A stretch of DNA of 22,058 nt from assembly GCA_964481255.1 (NCBI GenBank), contig CAYZTZ010000049.1:1-22058 (forward strand). Reading direction: 5' to 3'. Of this stretch, positions 8,498 through 15,993 are shown piece by piece (position 1 is the first letter of the stretch; every line of letters starts with the position of its first letter). This DNA is from UBA6911 sp964481255. GTDB lineage: Bacteria; Acidobacteriota; UBA6911. The notes under the pieces are model-generated. The model was not told the DNA's origin. It did not search any database and worked only from the letters and a program-made list of their open reading frames with translations. The position numbers were made by a program, and so were the translations under genes.

Positions 8498-10057
8498 ATG
8501 AAAATGAATCCATCGGACAACCTGTTAATGGCAGCCATCGATATCGGGTCGAGCGCGATCCGCATGGATATCGCCGAACTGCGCCCGGACGGCGACATCC
8601 ACATCCTCGACTCTCTGAAAAAAGGAGTGCAGCTCGGCCGCGACGCCTTCACCCAGGGCTATTTAAGCCAGGAGACCATCCGGGCGGCGTGCGAGGCGCT
8701 GCGCGACTTTAAAAAGATGATGGACACCTACGGCGTGCACCGCTACCGTGCCGTGGCCACGAGCGCCGTCCGGGAATCAAGCAACAGCGAGATGTTCCTG
8801 GACCGCCTCCTGATGAGCACGGGACTGGACGTGGAGGTGATCGACGGCCCGGAACAGAACCGCCTGACGCTTTCGGCGGTCCTGGACGCCCTTCGCGGCG
8901 AATCGGACCTGGGGATCGCCAAAAGCATCCTGGTGGAGGTCGGAGGCGGGAGCACGGACGTCGCGCTTCTCAGCGAAGGGGAATTGCAGCAATCGGGCAC
9001 CTTCCCGCTGGGATCCATTCGGCTCCGCACCCAGGCGGCCGGGGGATCGGCGAAACAGGACCAGCAGATCCGTCTGATGAAGCGGCACATCGCCGACCTG
9101 GTCTCCACGATCAAGCGGGAAATGGACATTAAGGACGCCGTCCACTGCATTGCCCTGGGCGGCGACATCCGGTTTGCAGCCAGGCTTCTGAACGAGTCGG
9201 ACCCCAACAGGCGTCTCACATCCATTCCCTCGAACACGTTCGCCGAATTTGTGGATTCCGTCTCGCGTCTGACCGTCGACGGGCTGTTTCAGAAGTATTC
9301 CATACCCTACCCCGACGCCGAAACGCTTGCGCCGGCCCTGCTGATTTATCTGCATCTGCTGAAAGAGACGAAAGCCGCCGCCATCATCGTCAGCGACGCC
9401 AGCATCCGGGCGGGCATCCTGCAGGACCTGGCGCCCGCCGAGCAGGGGAAACAGCTGGAGAAATGGGCGACGCAGATCCTGTCGGCGGCCCGCAGTCTCG
9501 GCCGCAAATACCGCTACGACGAAGGCCACGCCGAGAGGGTCCGCGAGCTTTGCGTGCGCCTCTTCGACGAACTCAGGACGGAGCACCGCCTGACGAACAC
9601 GCACCGTCTTTATCTCGAAATCGCGGCGCTGCTCCACGACATCGGCTTGTTCGTCGGCGCGCGCAGTCACCACAAGCACAGTTACTACCTGATATCCTCG
9701 TCGGAGATCTTCGGCCTGCGCAGGCCCGCGCTGGAGTTGATCGCCAATATCGCCCGCTACCACCGCCGCGCCCTGCCGCAGCGCTCCCACCCGGCCTATG
9801 TCTCGCTGGACCACGAGCAGCGCATGATCGTGTCCAAGCTCGCGGCCATACTCCGCGTGGCCAACGCGCTCGACAAGGACCAGCCGCAGAAAGCCATCGA
9901 TCTCGAAATCAGCCGGGAAGGCGACCAGATCGTCTTGACCGCGCCGGGCGCTTCCGACCTGTCGATGCTAAAGGCGGCGCTGGCCGGCCGCAGCGACCTG
10001 TTCAACGAAATCTTCGGGAAGAAGATCCTTCTCAGAGAGGCGGCCAAAACGCCATGA
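8498..10057 (+). CDS. Ppx/GppA phosphatase-family protein with C-terminal HD domain
   Basis: The protein of 519 residues has an N-terminal Ppx/GppA actin-like ATPase fold (about 10-310) and a C-terminal HD domain (about 325-500). The phosphate-binding loops are recognisable but changed: DIGSSAIRMD (15-24, usually DxGSNS) and VEVGGGSTD (146-154, usually DIGGGSTE). The position equal to the catalytic Glu121 of E. coli PPX is Gln120 (GPEQNRL instead of GxEEARL). The HD metal set looks complete: H344, H380/D381, H391 or H394, and D459 in ANALDKD. By family it would cleave polyphosphate or pppGpp, but the substitutions make that uncertain; HD phosphohydrolase activity or a regulatory role is possible. 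AGGAAGGGG lies seven bases before the ATG. Its stop overlaps the ppk start (ATGA). Confidence 0.88.
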   Translation: MKMNPSDNLLMAAIDIGSSAIRMDIAELRPDGDIHILDSLKKGVQLGRDAFTQGYLSQETIRAACEALRDFKKMMDTYGVHRYRAVATSAVRESSNSEMFLDRLLMSTGLDVEVIDGPEQNRLTLSAVLDALRGESDLGIAKSILVEVGGGSTDVALLSEGELQQSGTFPLGSIRLRTQAAGGSAKQDQQIRLMKRHIADLVSTIKREMDIKDAVHCIALGGDIRFAARLLNESDPNRRLTSIPSNTFAEFVDSVSRLTVDGLFQKYSIPYPDAETLAPALLIYLHLLKETKAAAIIVSDASIRAGILQDLAPAEQGKQLEKWATQILSAARSLGRKYRYDEGHAERVRELCVRLFDELRTEHRLTNTHRLYLEIAALLHDIGLFVGARSHHKHSYYLISSSEIFGLRRPALELIANIARYHRRALPQRSHPAYVSLDHEQRMIVSKLAAILRVANALDKDQPQKAIDLEISREGDQIVLTAPGASDLSMLKAALAGRSDLFNEIFGKKILLREAAKTP

Positions 10058-12162
10058 GCGCACGACGGGCGGACTCATTCCTGAACCGCGAGATCAGCTG
10101 GATCCAGTTCAACCTCCGGGTCCTGGAGGAGGCTCAGGATCCGCGGAATCCGCTTCTCGAACGGTTGCGCTTTTTCTGCATTTTCCATTCGAACCTGGAC
10201 GAGTTCTTCATGGTCCGCGTGGCGTCGCTGCACCGCCGGATCGAGGAGGGCGACACCGATGCGGATCCCTCGGGGATGACGCCCCGCCGGCAGCTGGAAA
10301 GCATCGACGCGCGCGTGCGTCAGGCCTACGAGGCAAGCTGCGCGCTGTATTGGCAAGAGCTGATCCCGTCTCTCGCGAAGGAAGGCATCCATATCCGCCG
10401 CATGGAGCAGCTCAAGCCGGAGCAGGCAGAATACCTGGACGAATACTTCGAGAAGGAAATCTACCCGGTCCTTACGCCCGTCGCCGTCGACGCGTCGCGC
10501 CCTCGTCCCTGGCTGCCGGGGCTGACGTCCAACCTGGCGGTCCTCGTTCAATCCGAGAAGGAAGACGGGCAGGCTCCCCGCATGGCCGTGGCGGAGGTGC
10601 CGGGCCGGCTCCCGGGATTGCTGCGCCTTCCCGGAGACGGCGGACTCGAGCTGTGCTGGCTGAGCGACGCCGTTCGAAGGCGGATCTCCCGTCTTTTCAC
10701 CGGGCACCGCATCCTGGAGGTCGGCGGCTTTCGGCTGGCGCGCGATTCAGAACTGGAACTGGGCGACGAAGACCGGCGCAATTACATGGGCATGCTGGAA
10801 ACGGAACTGAAGAAGCGGCAGAGGGCCAAACCGATCCGCCTGGAACACGAGCCGATGTCCCCGGACCTTCTTCACAGGATTCAGACGGCCTTTGGACTTC
10901 AGCATTCCGAGCTGTTTCGCATCGAAGGCCCCCTGGATCCCCGGCCCCTGCTCTCCATTGTGGAGATGCCGGGCTATGAACATTTGCGCTACCGGCCCCA
11001 GCTGCCGGTGGCGCGGCTGGAGATAAAAGAGAAGCGCGGCATCTTCGATGCCATCCGTGAAAAGGACATCCTGCTTCACCATCCTTACGACTCCTTCGAT
11101 CCCGTGGTCTGGTTCCTTCAGGCGGCGGCGGAGGACCCGGACGTTCTCGCGATCAAGCAGACGCTCTACCGGACCAGCGGCAGAGGATCTCCGATCGTCC
11201 GCGCCCTGATCCGCGCCGCCGAAAGCGGCAAACAGGTGACCGTGCTGATCGAGCTGACCGCGCGGTTCGACGAGGAGCGCAATATAGGCTGGGCCCGGGA
11301 CCTGGAGGAGGCCGGAGCCCACGTTCTGTTCGGTCTGGCCGGCTTGAAAGTGCACGCCAAGATCACGCTGGTGGTGCGCCGCGAGCCCTCGGGCATCTGC
11401 CGCTACGTGCATCTCGGCACCGGCAATTACAATGAGCGCACCGCCCGAGGTTATACGGATTTCGGGCTGTTCACCTGCACCGAGGACTTCGGGGGCGACG
11501 CGTCCGCATTCTTCAATACGATCACCGGGTACTCGGAACCTCCTCCCTTCAACCGCCTGGTCATGGCTCCCACGGAGATGCGGGACAGGATTCTTCTGCT
11601 CATCCGCAGGGAGGCCGATTGGGCGCGCTCGGGGGGCGCGTCGGAGATTCTGGCCAAAATGAACTCCCTGGTCGACCCGAAAATCATCCAGGAACTTTAT
11701 GCGGCCGGCAAAGCCGGCGTCCGCATACAGCTCAACGTGCGCGGCATCTGCTGTCTGCGTCCGGGAGTCCCGGGCATGAGCGATACCATACGCGTCGTCT
11801 CCATCGTGGACCGCTATCTCGAACACGCGCGCGCCTTCGTCTTCGGCAACGGGGGCAGTCCCGAAGTGTTTCTATCGAGCGCCGACTGGATGCCCAGAAA
11901 CCTCGACCGGAGAGTGGAACTGATGTTCCCGGTTCTGCAGGAAGACCTTAAAGAAAGAGTGATCCGGATCCTGAGGGCGGAAATGTCGGACAATCAGAAG
12001 GCCCGCCTCCTCAGGCCGGACGGCGGCTACGAAAGGGTGTCCGCGGGACGGTCGGAGCCGCTGCGCGTCCAGGAGCGCCTCTACCTTCAGGGCGTCGAGG
12101 AACAGGAACGCCTGCGCTCCCTGACCCCCGTTCGATTCGACCCTATTGAAGGGAGGGGCTGA
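10054..12162 (+). CDS. ppk1: Polyphosphate kinase 1 (PPK1)
   Basis: PPK1 reversibly polymerises the gamma phosphate of ATP into polyphosphate through a phosphohistidine intermediate. The 702-residue length is normal. The N-terminal domain starts FLNREISWIQFNLRVLEEA (9-27) and contains HSNLDEFFMVRVA. The catalytic histidines line up well: H434 in GLKVHAK (matching the autophosphorylated H435 of E. coli), H453 in VHLGTGNYN, and H591 in DRYLEHAR (matching H592). The terminal domain has FLSSADWMPRNLDRRVE. The ATG overlaps the upstream Ppx-HD stop by four bases, so translation is probably coupled. The enzyme looks intact, making it the most secure member of the polyphosphate cluster. Confidence 0.97.
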   Translation: MSARRADSFLNREISWIQFNLRVLEEAQDPRNPLLERLRFFCIFHSNLDEFFMVRVASLHRRIEEGDTDADPSGMTPRRQLESIDARVRQAYEASCALYWQELIPSLAKEGIHIRRMEQLKPEQAEYLDEYFEKEIYPVLTPVAVDASRPRPWLPGLTSNLAVLVQSEKEDGQAPRMAVAEVPGRLPGLLRLPGDGGLELCWLSDAVRRRISRLFTGHRILEVGGFRLARDSELELGDEDRRNYMGMLETELKKRQRAKPIRLEHEPMSPDLLHRIQTAFGLQHSELFRIEGPLDPRPLLSIVEMPGYEHLRYRPQLPVARLEIKEKRGIFDAIREKDILLHHPYDSFDPVVWFLQAAAEDPDVLAIKQTLYRTSGRGSPIVRALIRAAESGKQVTVLIELTARFDEERNIGWARDLEEAGAHVLFGLAGLKVHAKITLVVRREPSGICRYVHLGTGNYNERTARGYTDFGLFTCTEDFGGDASAFFNTITGYSEPPPFNRLVMAPTEMRDRILLLIRREADWARSGGASEILAKMNSLVDPKIIQELYAAGKAGVRIQLNVRGICCLRPGVPGMSDTIRVVSIVDRYLEHARAFVFGNGGSPEVFLSSADWMPRNLDRRVELMFPVLQEDLKERVIRILRAEMSDNQKARLLRPDGGYERVSAGRSEPLRVQERLYLQGVEEQERLRSLTPVRFDPIEGRG

Positions 12163-12202
12163 CCAACTTCCGAGGCTCCGGTTCTCGAACAAGGGAAAGC
12201 CT

Positions 12203-13177
12203 ATGGCGAAAACGAAAGTTGTACTGGGGGTGGATATCGGCGGCACCAGCACGAAGTATGGTTATGTCGACCGGGCCGGGAACTGCCTCGCCGACGCATC
12301 CATGGACACCAACGCCCATGAGCCGGCCTCGCTTTTCTTCGAGCGGCTGCAGGAAAAAAGCGGGCTCCTCTTCGGCCGACTCAGGGAAACCTGCGACTGC
12401 GTCGGCATCGGCATCGGAGCGCCCAACGCCAATTACTACAAGGCCACGATCGAGCAACCGCCCAATCTCAGCTGGGATTATGTCGACGTGCGGGCCGAGC
12501 TGGGAAAGTATTTCGACATACCGGTCGCCGTCACCAACGACGCCAACGCCGCGGCTCTGGGGGAAATGCTCTTCGGCGCGGCGCGGGGGATGAGGGATTT
12601 CATCGTCATCACTCTGGGGACCGGTCTGGGGAGCGGCATCGTATCCAACGGCGAACTGGTCTACGGCGCGGACGGATTCGCGGGTGAGATAGGCCACACG
12701 ACCGTCGACCCGAAGGGGCGGCAATGCGGGTGCGGCAAACGGGGGTGCCTGGAAACCTATTGCTCGGCCACGGGATTGTGCCGGACCGTGCAGGAGCTCC
12801 TCTGCGACACCACGGAGCCGAGCGAGCTCCGCCGCGTGAGTTACGCGGACCTGACCGCGCGCATGGTCTCGGAAGCCGCCCGGCGCGGGGACCGTCTGGC
12901 GCTTTCGGCTTTCGAGTCCTGCGGCTATGTCCTGGGTGTCAAGCTCGCCGACTCCGTGGCTCACCTGAGCCCGGAAGCCATCATCCTCTTCGGCGGAATG
13001 GCCGCCGCGGGCGACCTGATATTCGGGCCGACCCGCCGCTCGCTGGAGCAGCATCTTTTCCCGGTTTTCCGGAACAAGGTGAAGCTTCTCCCGTCCGGCA
13101 TGACCCAGGGGGACACGGCGGTTCTCGGCGCGAGCGCTCTGATCTGGAAGGAACTTGCAAAAGAAAAGGCTGTGTAG
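12203..13177 (+). CDS. ROK-family sugar kinase (glucokinase-like)
   Basis: The 324-residue protein is a ROK-family kinase predicted to phosphorylate a hexose or amino sugar in the cytoplasm. The phosphate loop is DIGGTSTKYG (11-20), the catalytic Asp is D113 in TNDANAAA, a second phosphate loop reads TLGTGLGSG (138-145), and the zinc motif is complete: CGCGKRGCLE with C175, C177 and C182 plus H165. AAGGGA lies about six bases before the ATG at 12203. It starts 40 bases after ppk1 and precedes the dehydrogenase by 52, suggesting one operon. Actinobacterial polyphosphate glucokinases are also ROK members but, as I recall, lack this Cys motif, so ATP is the safer assumption for the donor. The sugar is not determinable here. 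Confidence 0.9.
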   Translation: MAKTKVVLGVDIGGTSTKYGYVDRAGNCLADASMDTNAHEPASLFFERLQEKSGLLFGRLRETCDCVGIGIGAPNANYYKATIEQPPNLSWDYVDVRAELGKYFDIPVAVTNDANAAALGEMLFGAARGMRDFIVITLGTGLGSGIVSNGELVYGADGFAGEIGHTTVDPKGRQCGCGKRGCLETYCSATGLCRTVQELLCDTTEPSELRRVSYADLTARMVSEAARRGDRLALSAFESCGYVLGVKLADSVAHLSPEAIILFGGMAAAGDLIFGPTRRSLEQHLFPVFRNKVKLLPSGMTQGDTAVLGASALIWKELAKEKAV

Positions 13178-13229
13178 CGGCGCAGGGCAACGGGCGAAGG
13201 CTCCCGGGTCTAAACAGGAGCAGCAGCGA

Positions 13230-14408
13230 ATGACAGGGATCGACAGGACCGCCCTGCGGTTCGACTTCGGCACCGCGACCCGAATTGTTTTCGGGCCGGG
13301 CCGGGTTCAGGACGCGGTATCGACCGCCGCCGCCCTCGGGCGCGAAGCCCTTGTCGTCTGCGGCCGCACCCCCGCGCGCCTGGGCGCTTTCCTCGAGGCG
13401 CTGAGGGAGCAACGGATGCGATGCACCCTCTTCTCGGTCCCCGGGGAGCCGACCGTCTCGAACGTTCTGGAGGGAGTGCGCGCGGCACGGGACGCAGGGT
13501 GCGAGATGGTCATCGGGTGCGGCGGGGGCAGTGTGCTGGACGCCGCCAAGGCCATTGCAGCGCTGATGTCGAATCCGGGCGACCCGCTCGATTATCTGGA
13601 AGTGGTCGGCAAGGGCCGTCCGCTGGAGCGCCCCTGCGCCCCCTGCATCTGCGTACCCACGACGGCCGGAACCGGCAGTGAAGTGACGCGCAACGCCGTG
13701 CTGGTCTCCCCCGAGCATGGCGTCAAGGTCAGTCTGCGCAGCCCCCGCATGTTTCCGTTGCTGGCCGCGGTCGATCCGGAGCTCACGCACTCGCTTCCCC
13801 CCGGCGTCACGGCCGCCACCGGCATGGATGCGCTCTGCCAATTGATCGAGCCCTTTGTGTCCACAGCGGCGAATCCAATGACCGACGCCATCTGCCGCGA
13901 AGGGATCCGGCGCGCCGCACTCTGGCTGCGGACGGCCTATGCCGACGGCGCCCATGCCGAAGCCCGCGAAAACATGGCGCTGGCCAGCCTTTTCGGCGGT
14001 CTGGCCTTGGCGAACGCGGGGTTGGGCGCCGTGCACGGCCTCGCGGCTCCCATCGGCGGAATGTTCCCTATTCCGCACGGAGTCGTCTGCGCGCGTCTTC
14101 TGCCCCTTGTCGCAGAGGCGAACAGGAGGGCGCTCGAGGTCCGGGCCCCGTCTTCACCCGCGCTCGCAAGATACGACGAAATCGCCCGCCTTGTGACAGG
14201 CAGCCCTTCAGCCGGGGCTAAGGAAGGCATGCAGTGGCTGCACGCGATAGGCTCCGATCTCGCCGTACCCGCCCTTTCCAGCTTCGGTTTGAGCGAGGAG
14301 GACTTCCCTGCCATCGTCGAGAAGGCTCAGAAATCAAGCAGCATACGAACCAATCCCGTGAAACTCACGCCGGAAGAACTGACGGATATCCTTCGAGAAG
14401 CGCTTTAA
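13230..14408 (+). CDS. Iron-type (group III) alcohol dehydrogenase
   Basis: This 392-residue protein belongs to the iron-containing alcohol dehydrogenase family and should oxidise an alcohol or reduce an aldehyde with NAD(P). The cofactor loop GCGGGSVLDAAKAIA (97-111) and PTTAGTGSEVT (143-153) are typical. Of the four usual metal ligands, D200, H269 and H283 are present, but the second ligand is Gln (Q204 in DALCQLIEP where FucO has DALTH), and the nearby conserved His (VHGMAH in FucO) is A273. I recall similar sequences in a Fe-ADH-like subgroup, so this may be a subgroup feature rather than decay. AGGAG lies nine bases before the ATG; an upstream frame from 13155 overlaps the ROK gene and is rejected. 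Probably the last gene of the ppx-ppk1 operon. Substrate unknown. Confidence 0.9.
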   Translation: MTGIDRTALRFDFGTATRIVFGPGRVQDAVSTAAALGREALVVCGRTPARLGAFLEALREQRMRCTLFSVPGEPTVSNVLEGVRAARDAGCEMVIGCGGGSVLDAAKAIAALMSNPGDPLDYLEVVGKGRPLERPCAPCICVPTTAGTGSEVTRNAVLVSPEHGVKVSLRSPRMFPLLAAVDPELTHSLPPGVTAATGMDALCQLIEPFVSTAANPMTDAICREGIRRAALWLRTAYADGAHAEARENMALASLFGGLALANAGLGAVHGLAAPIGGMFPIPHGVVCARLLPLVAEANRRALEVRAPSSPALARYDEIARLVTGSPSAGAKEGMQWLHAIGSDLAVPALSSFGLSEEDFPAIVEKAQKSSSIRTNPVKLTPEELTDILREAL

Positions 14409-14676
14409 AAATTCCGGGGGGCGGGACCTGAGACTCTCGTGCCAGTTGCGCATTCCCGGATCCGAGGTTCGACGGCGTTCCCGCCGGAACGAAAAAGCGT
14501 TGGCGCAGGCTGATCACGCAAGTTTTCGCCGTGCGGATCCGGCCACCTTTCCGCAGCCCTATCCGCGTGCCGGCTGGACGAAAGCCGGGGGCCCAGGCCC
14601 GCGAGGCGGCGCCGCCGGCGGTCAAACGAAACTCGCAGCGCGCCTGCGCGGATGAGACAACCGCCCCGGCGCCCGG
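14409..14676. other. Intergenic region between convergent dehydrogenase and cupin genes
   Basis: No convincing coding frame is seen. CGTTCC and GGAACG (14476-14491) form a 6-bp stem with a 4-base loop, and a GGCGGCGCCGCC palindrome lies near 14605. Neither is followed by a T-run in the right direction, so I cannot assign a terminator. Confidence 0.4.
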
Positions 14677-15090
14677 CTACATCTCGTGCGGCCCCCGGTA
14701 ATTTTTATCGGTGGCCGTGGCGAAATGAAAAATCGGCCTGTCGACCCTCTTCAAAACCAGGGGGCAATGCGGGACCCCCGGGGGCACAAAGATGACGCAG
14801 CTCTTTGTGATCGTGTGCGCCTCGCCTCCCAGCCCGAACTCGATTTCCCCCCCCAGATCGGTGGGATCCTCCGGGTTGGATCCGAAAAAGGTCACCACTT
14901 CCCCGAAGTCGTGGGTATGGGCCTTATCCACGACCACCACTTCCTTGGGCTGCGGCCAGAACCAGGCGCAGTCCACGTAGGGAGCCCCCTCAAACACGCC
15001 GCCGTGAAGACAATAGACGCGGGTTCCCAGCGCATCGGGCGCTTTGTTCAGATCTGTGACGATATATTTCCCGTATCCGGTTTCAGCCAT
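14677..15090 (-). CDS. Small single-domain cupin protein
   Basis: This is a 137-residue single cupin barrel. Cupin motif 1 appears as AHTHDFGEVVTFFG, giving the HxH(x)3E metal set, and motif 2 as FVPPGVPHCPL with its histidine. The protein could bind a metal and act as an isomerase, dioxygenase or ligand sensor, but I cannot name a substrate. ATG at 15090 is chosen over a GTG nine bases upstream because GGGAGG lies about eight bases before it. It follows the flavodoxin-like gene on the same strand, with a 144-base gap, so the two may be co-transcribed. The acidic middle (SNPEDPTDLGGEIEFG) is unusual between motifs. Confidence 0.8.
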   Translation of the reverse strand: MAETGYGKYIVTDLNKAPDALGTRVYCLHGGVFEGAPYVDCAWFWPQPKEVVVVDKAHTHDFGEVVTFFGSNPEDPTDLGGEIEFGLGGEAHTITKSCVIFVPPGVPHCPLVLKRVDRPIFHFATATDKNYRGPHEM

Positions 15091-15234
15091 TTCCCGCACC
15101 TCCCCTCCATCGTCTCATGCTCGGCCTCGAGGATCACGCGGGCGTGCGTCTCGCTGCTTCCCGGCGGGTACGCACGATCGCTATACAGCCTTCGCCCTGA
15201 AGGCCGGGGGCTTTTCCCGTCCCCGAGAGATACG

Positions 15235-15846
15235 CTAAATGCCGGCCAGGATTTCCCGTCCGAACGCCAAACAATCGGTGCGTTTGAGAAGATCGTAATC
15301 CGCCAGCGGCTTGCCCGCTATCTCGGGATATCTGTCCTCCATCATTTTGCGCGTCGGGGGCTCCAGCAGCGCCTTTGTAATCCTGCCGTTGAACACCCTC
15401 GAGGGGACATTGCGAACCTCGCACAATTGGGCCAGGTGGTTGTCGATCAGCAGCCTTACCTGTTCCGGCCCGACCGGCCTCTCTCCGTTGCCGCATACGG
15501 CGAACAGGCCCCGGATCCTGCTTTTCAGCAACGCCCTGTTTTTTGCAATGTAGCTCTGCAATTCCTGGCGCGTGACACCCGAACGAATGGAACCGCCTAT
15601 GACGATGTGATCATATTTCTGCAGGTCCGGGTTCTCGCGCACATCGAAAACCTCGGCGATGCCGCCCATCCCTTCGGAGATCCAAACGGCGGCGTCGCGG
15701 GAACTCCCGCACCATGTCGCGAAAAGCACGGCGCATTTTTTATCGCTCGGCGTGGCGTAATACTCCAGAGCCTTCGCGTCCCTGGCCCGCGTCATCGCGC
15801 CCAGTCCCGCGACCATCCCCAATTTGAAAAAATCCCTTCTTTCCAT
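15235..15846 (-). CDS. Flavodoxin-domain protein with twin-arginine-like leader
   Basis: The 203-residue protein begins ERRDFFKLGMVAGLGAM, a twin-arginine (RRxFxK) export motif with a short hydrophobic stretch, then a possible AKA cleavage site near residue 26. The rest resembles the flavodoxin_5/HemG-like domain: VLFATWCGSSRDAAVWI is the FMN phosphate loop region, and DHIVIGGSIRSG the next flavin-contacting strand. The predicted role is FMN-dependent redox chemistry, possibly outside the cytoplasm if the leader works. A cytoplasmic HemG-like role is the alternative. GAGGAGG lies six bases before the ATG. Its partner and substrate are unknown; the downstream cupin is on the same strand. Confidence 0.78.
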   Translation of the reverse strand: MERRDFFKLGMVAGLGAMTRARDAKALEYYATPSDKKCAVLFATWCGSSRDAAVWISEGMGGIAEVFDVRENPDLQKYDHIVIGGSIRSGVTRQELQSYIAKNRALLKSRIRGLFAVCGNGERPVGPEQVRLLIDNHLAQLCEVRNVPSRVFNGRITKALLEPPTRKMMEDRYPEIAGKPLADYDLLKRTDCLAFGREILAGI

Positions 15847-15965
15847 GCTGCCTCCTCATCTCAGGGATCAATGTAGCATAGAATTCTCATAGGATGGCTC
15901 TTAATGCACTGCAGGGCTCACGGTCCGGCGGTGCTGTTCCTCCAAGGACGACCGCGGCGCGACGG

Positions 15966-15990
15966 CGAAATAAAAGCGGACGTTCCGCTT
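15966..15990 (-). terminator. Rho-independent terminator after the ABC remnant
   Basis: Reading leftwards, AAGCGGA (15990-15984) pairs with TCCGCTT (15980-15974) across a 3-base loop, and the stem runs into TTTTATTT. It begins four bases after the stop of the ABC transporter remnant, exactly where an operon terminator would be expected. Confidence 0.75.
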
Positions 15991-15993
15991 CGA

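Noticed and set aside
9463..10053. N-terminal extension of ppk1 into the ppx gene
   Set aside because: PPK1 homology starts at FLNREISWIQFN just after ATG 10054; the upstream part is an Arg/Pro-rich shadow of the HD domain.
12143..13273. Minus-strand frame opposite the ROK kinase
   Set aside because: The ROK motifs on the plus strand are complete; the antisense translation shows no domain.
14446..14655. Short open frames in the dehydrogenase/cupin gap
   Set aside because: No ribosome binding site, no conserved-looking sequence, Arg/Gly/Ala-rich composition typical of GC-rich spacer.
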